Below are positions 11,453-11,506 of a stretch of 11,506 nt of DNA, piece by piece; the first letter of the stretch is position 1; each line of letters begins with the position of its first letter. The stretch is from Candidatus Woesearchaeota archaeon (GTDB lineage: Archaea; Nanobdellota; Nanobdellia; Woesearchaeales; JACQNA01). The stretch is from positions 1 to 11,506 of the forward strand of contig JACQNA010000078.1 of the NCBI GenBank assembly GCA_016203335.1. Direction: 5' to 3'. The notes under the pieces are model-generated. The model was not told the origin of the DNA. It did not search any database and was given only the letters and a program-made list of their open reading frames with translations. A program made the translations under genes and the position numbers.

Positions 11453-11506
11453 TCGTAGCTCGTCCCATACTTCTTTTGGGGTCTTGAAGTTCAGGCTCAT
11501 ATGAGG
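11447..11506 (-). CDS. Integrase-core (DDE/rve) transposase, C-terminal end (partial)
   Basis: The frame is open from the window edge to TAA at 11449-11447 and gives 19 residues: PHMSLNFKTPKEVWDELRM. The pattern PH-x-SLN-x-KTP-x-E-V is the usual C-terminal signature of integrase-core transposases of the IS3/IS481/IS30 type, just after the catalytic domain. The DDE residues lie outside the window. The family cannot be assigned from so short a tail, nor can it be seen whether the element is intact. Confidence 0.65.
   Translation of the reverse strand, partial: PHMSLNFKTPKEVWDELRM

Larger units (their letters stand above)
11411..11506 (-). mobile_element. Probable end of an insertion sequence (partial)
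   Basis: This holds the C-terminal tail of an integrase-core transposase followed by a tandem 16-bp repeat. The sequence outside resumes as ordinary promoter DNA. The outer boundary at TGTTATCCCG (11411) is a guess, based on IS ends often beginning TG. The other end is outside the window, so terminal inverted repeats cannot be matched here. Confidence 0.4.

Noticed and set aside
1..11506. Defence, toxin-antitoxin or other multi-gene novel system
   Set aside because: The NYN nuclease-zinc ribbon pair was considered as a toxin-antitoxin system, but LabA-like NYN proteins have housekeeping RNA roles and the ribbon does not look like an antitoxin. No other nuclease, effector or sensor cluster is present, and no tRNA or rRNA gene was seen.

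Overview
The window is about 11.5 kb of a compact archaeal genome. The evidence is the protein content: the C-terminus of aIF2 gamma, a short archaeal-type triosephosphate isomerase, stand-alone Elp3, an archaeal-type m5C methyltransferase, and small secreted or tail-anchored proteins. Nearly every transcription unit also has a TTTAAA/TATA-type box centred about 24-30 nt before its ATG, which is the signature of leaderless or near-leaderless archaeal transcripts. The small surface-protein families and tight packing resemble a DPANN lineage such as Woesearchaeota or Pacearchaeota, but that placement is an inference from protein style only.

Layout: the aIF2 gamma tail (1-90, +) abuts a convergent small Ala/Gly-rich protein (91-489, -). 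A plus-strand cluster (652-2608) then carries a DUF5752-like protein coupled to a tiny tail-anchored protein, a pilin-like secreted protein with a two-TM partner, and a signal-peptide surface protein with a C-terminal anchor. A minus-strand block (2644-5856) holds triosephosphate isomerase, a NYN/PIN-type RNase coupled to a 47-residue zinc ribbon (absent from ordinary ORF lists because of its size), a four-TM protein, and a DEAD-box helicase with an unusually long leader. MsrB (+) diverges from the helicase and converges on a tRNA/rRNA m5C methyltransferase (-). The methyltransferase in turn diverges from a multi-winged-helix regulator (+). The right side (minus strand) has an unrecognised helical protein, Elp3, a secreted EF-hand/dockerin-like protein just upstream of Elp3, and the edge of an insertion sequence with the tail of an integrase-core transposase.

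Functional theme: much of the core content is RNA and translation biology (aIF2 gamma, NYN nuclease, DEAD-box helicase, m5C methyltransferase, Elp3), interleaved with envelope proteins. No defence system, CRISPR array, tRNA or rRNA is visible. The most interesting signal is in the promoters. An octamer, AAGAGGCA, occurs three times in the window, each time just downstream of a TATA box and 10-11 nt before the ATG of an unrelated gene (surface protein, MsrB, winged-helix regulator). This suggests a small co-regulated set. Other points are two divergent promoters with overlapping or palindromic architecture, and two cases where a stop codon lies inside the TATA box of the next gene.
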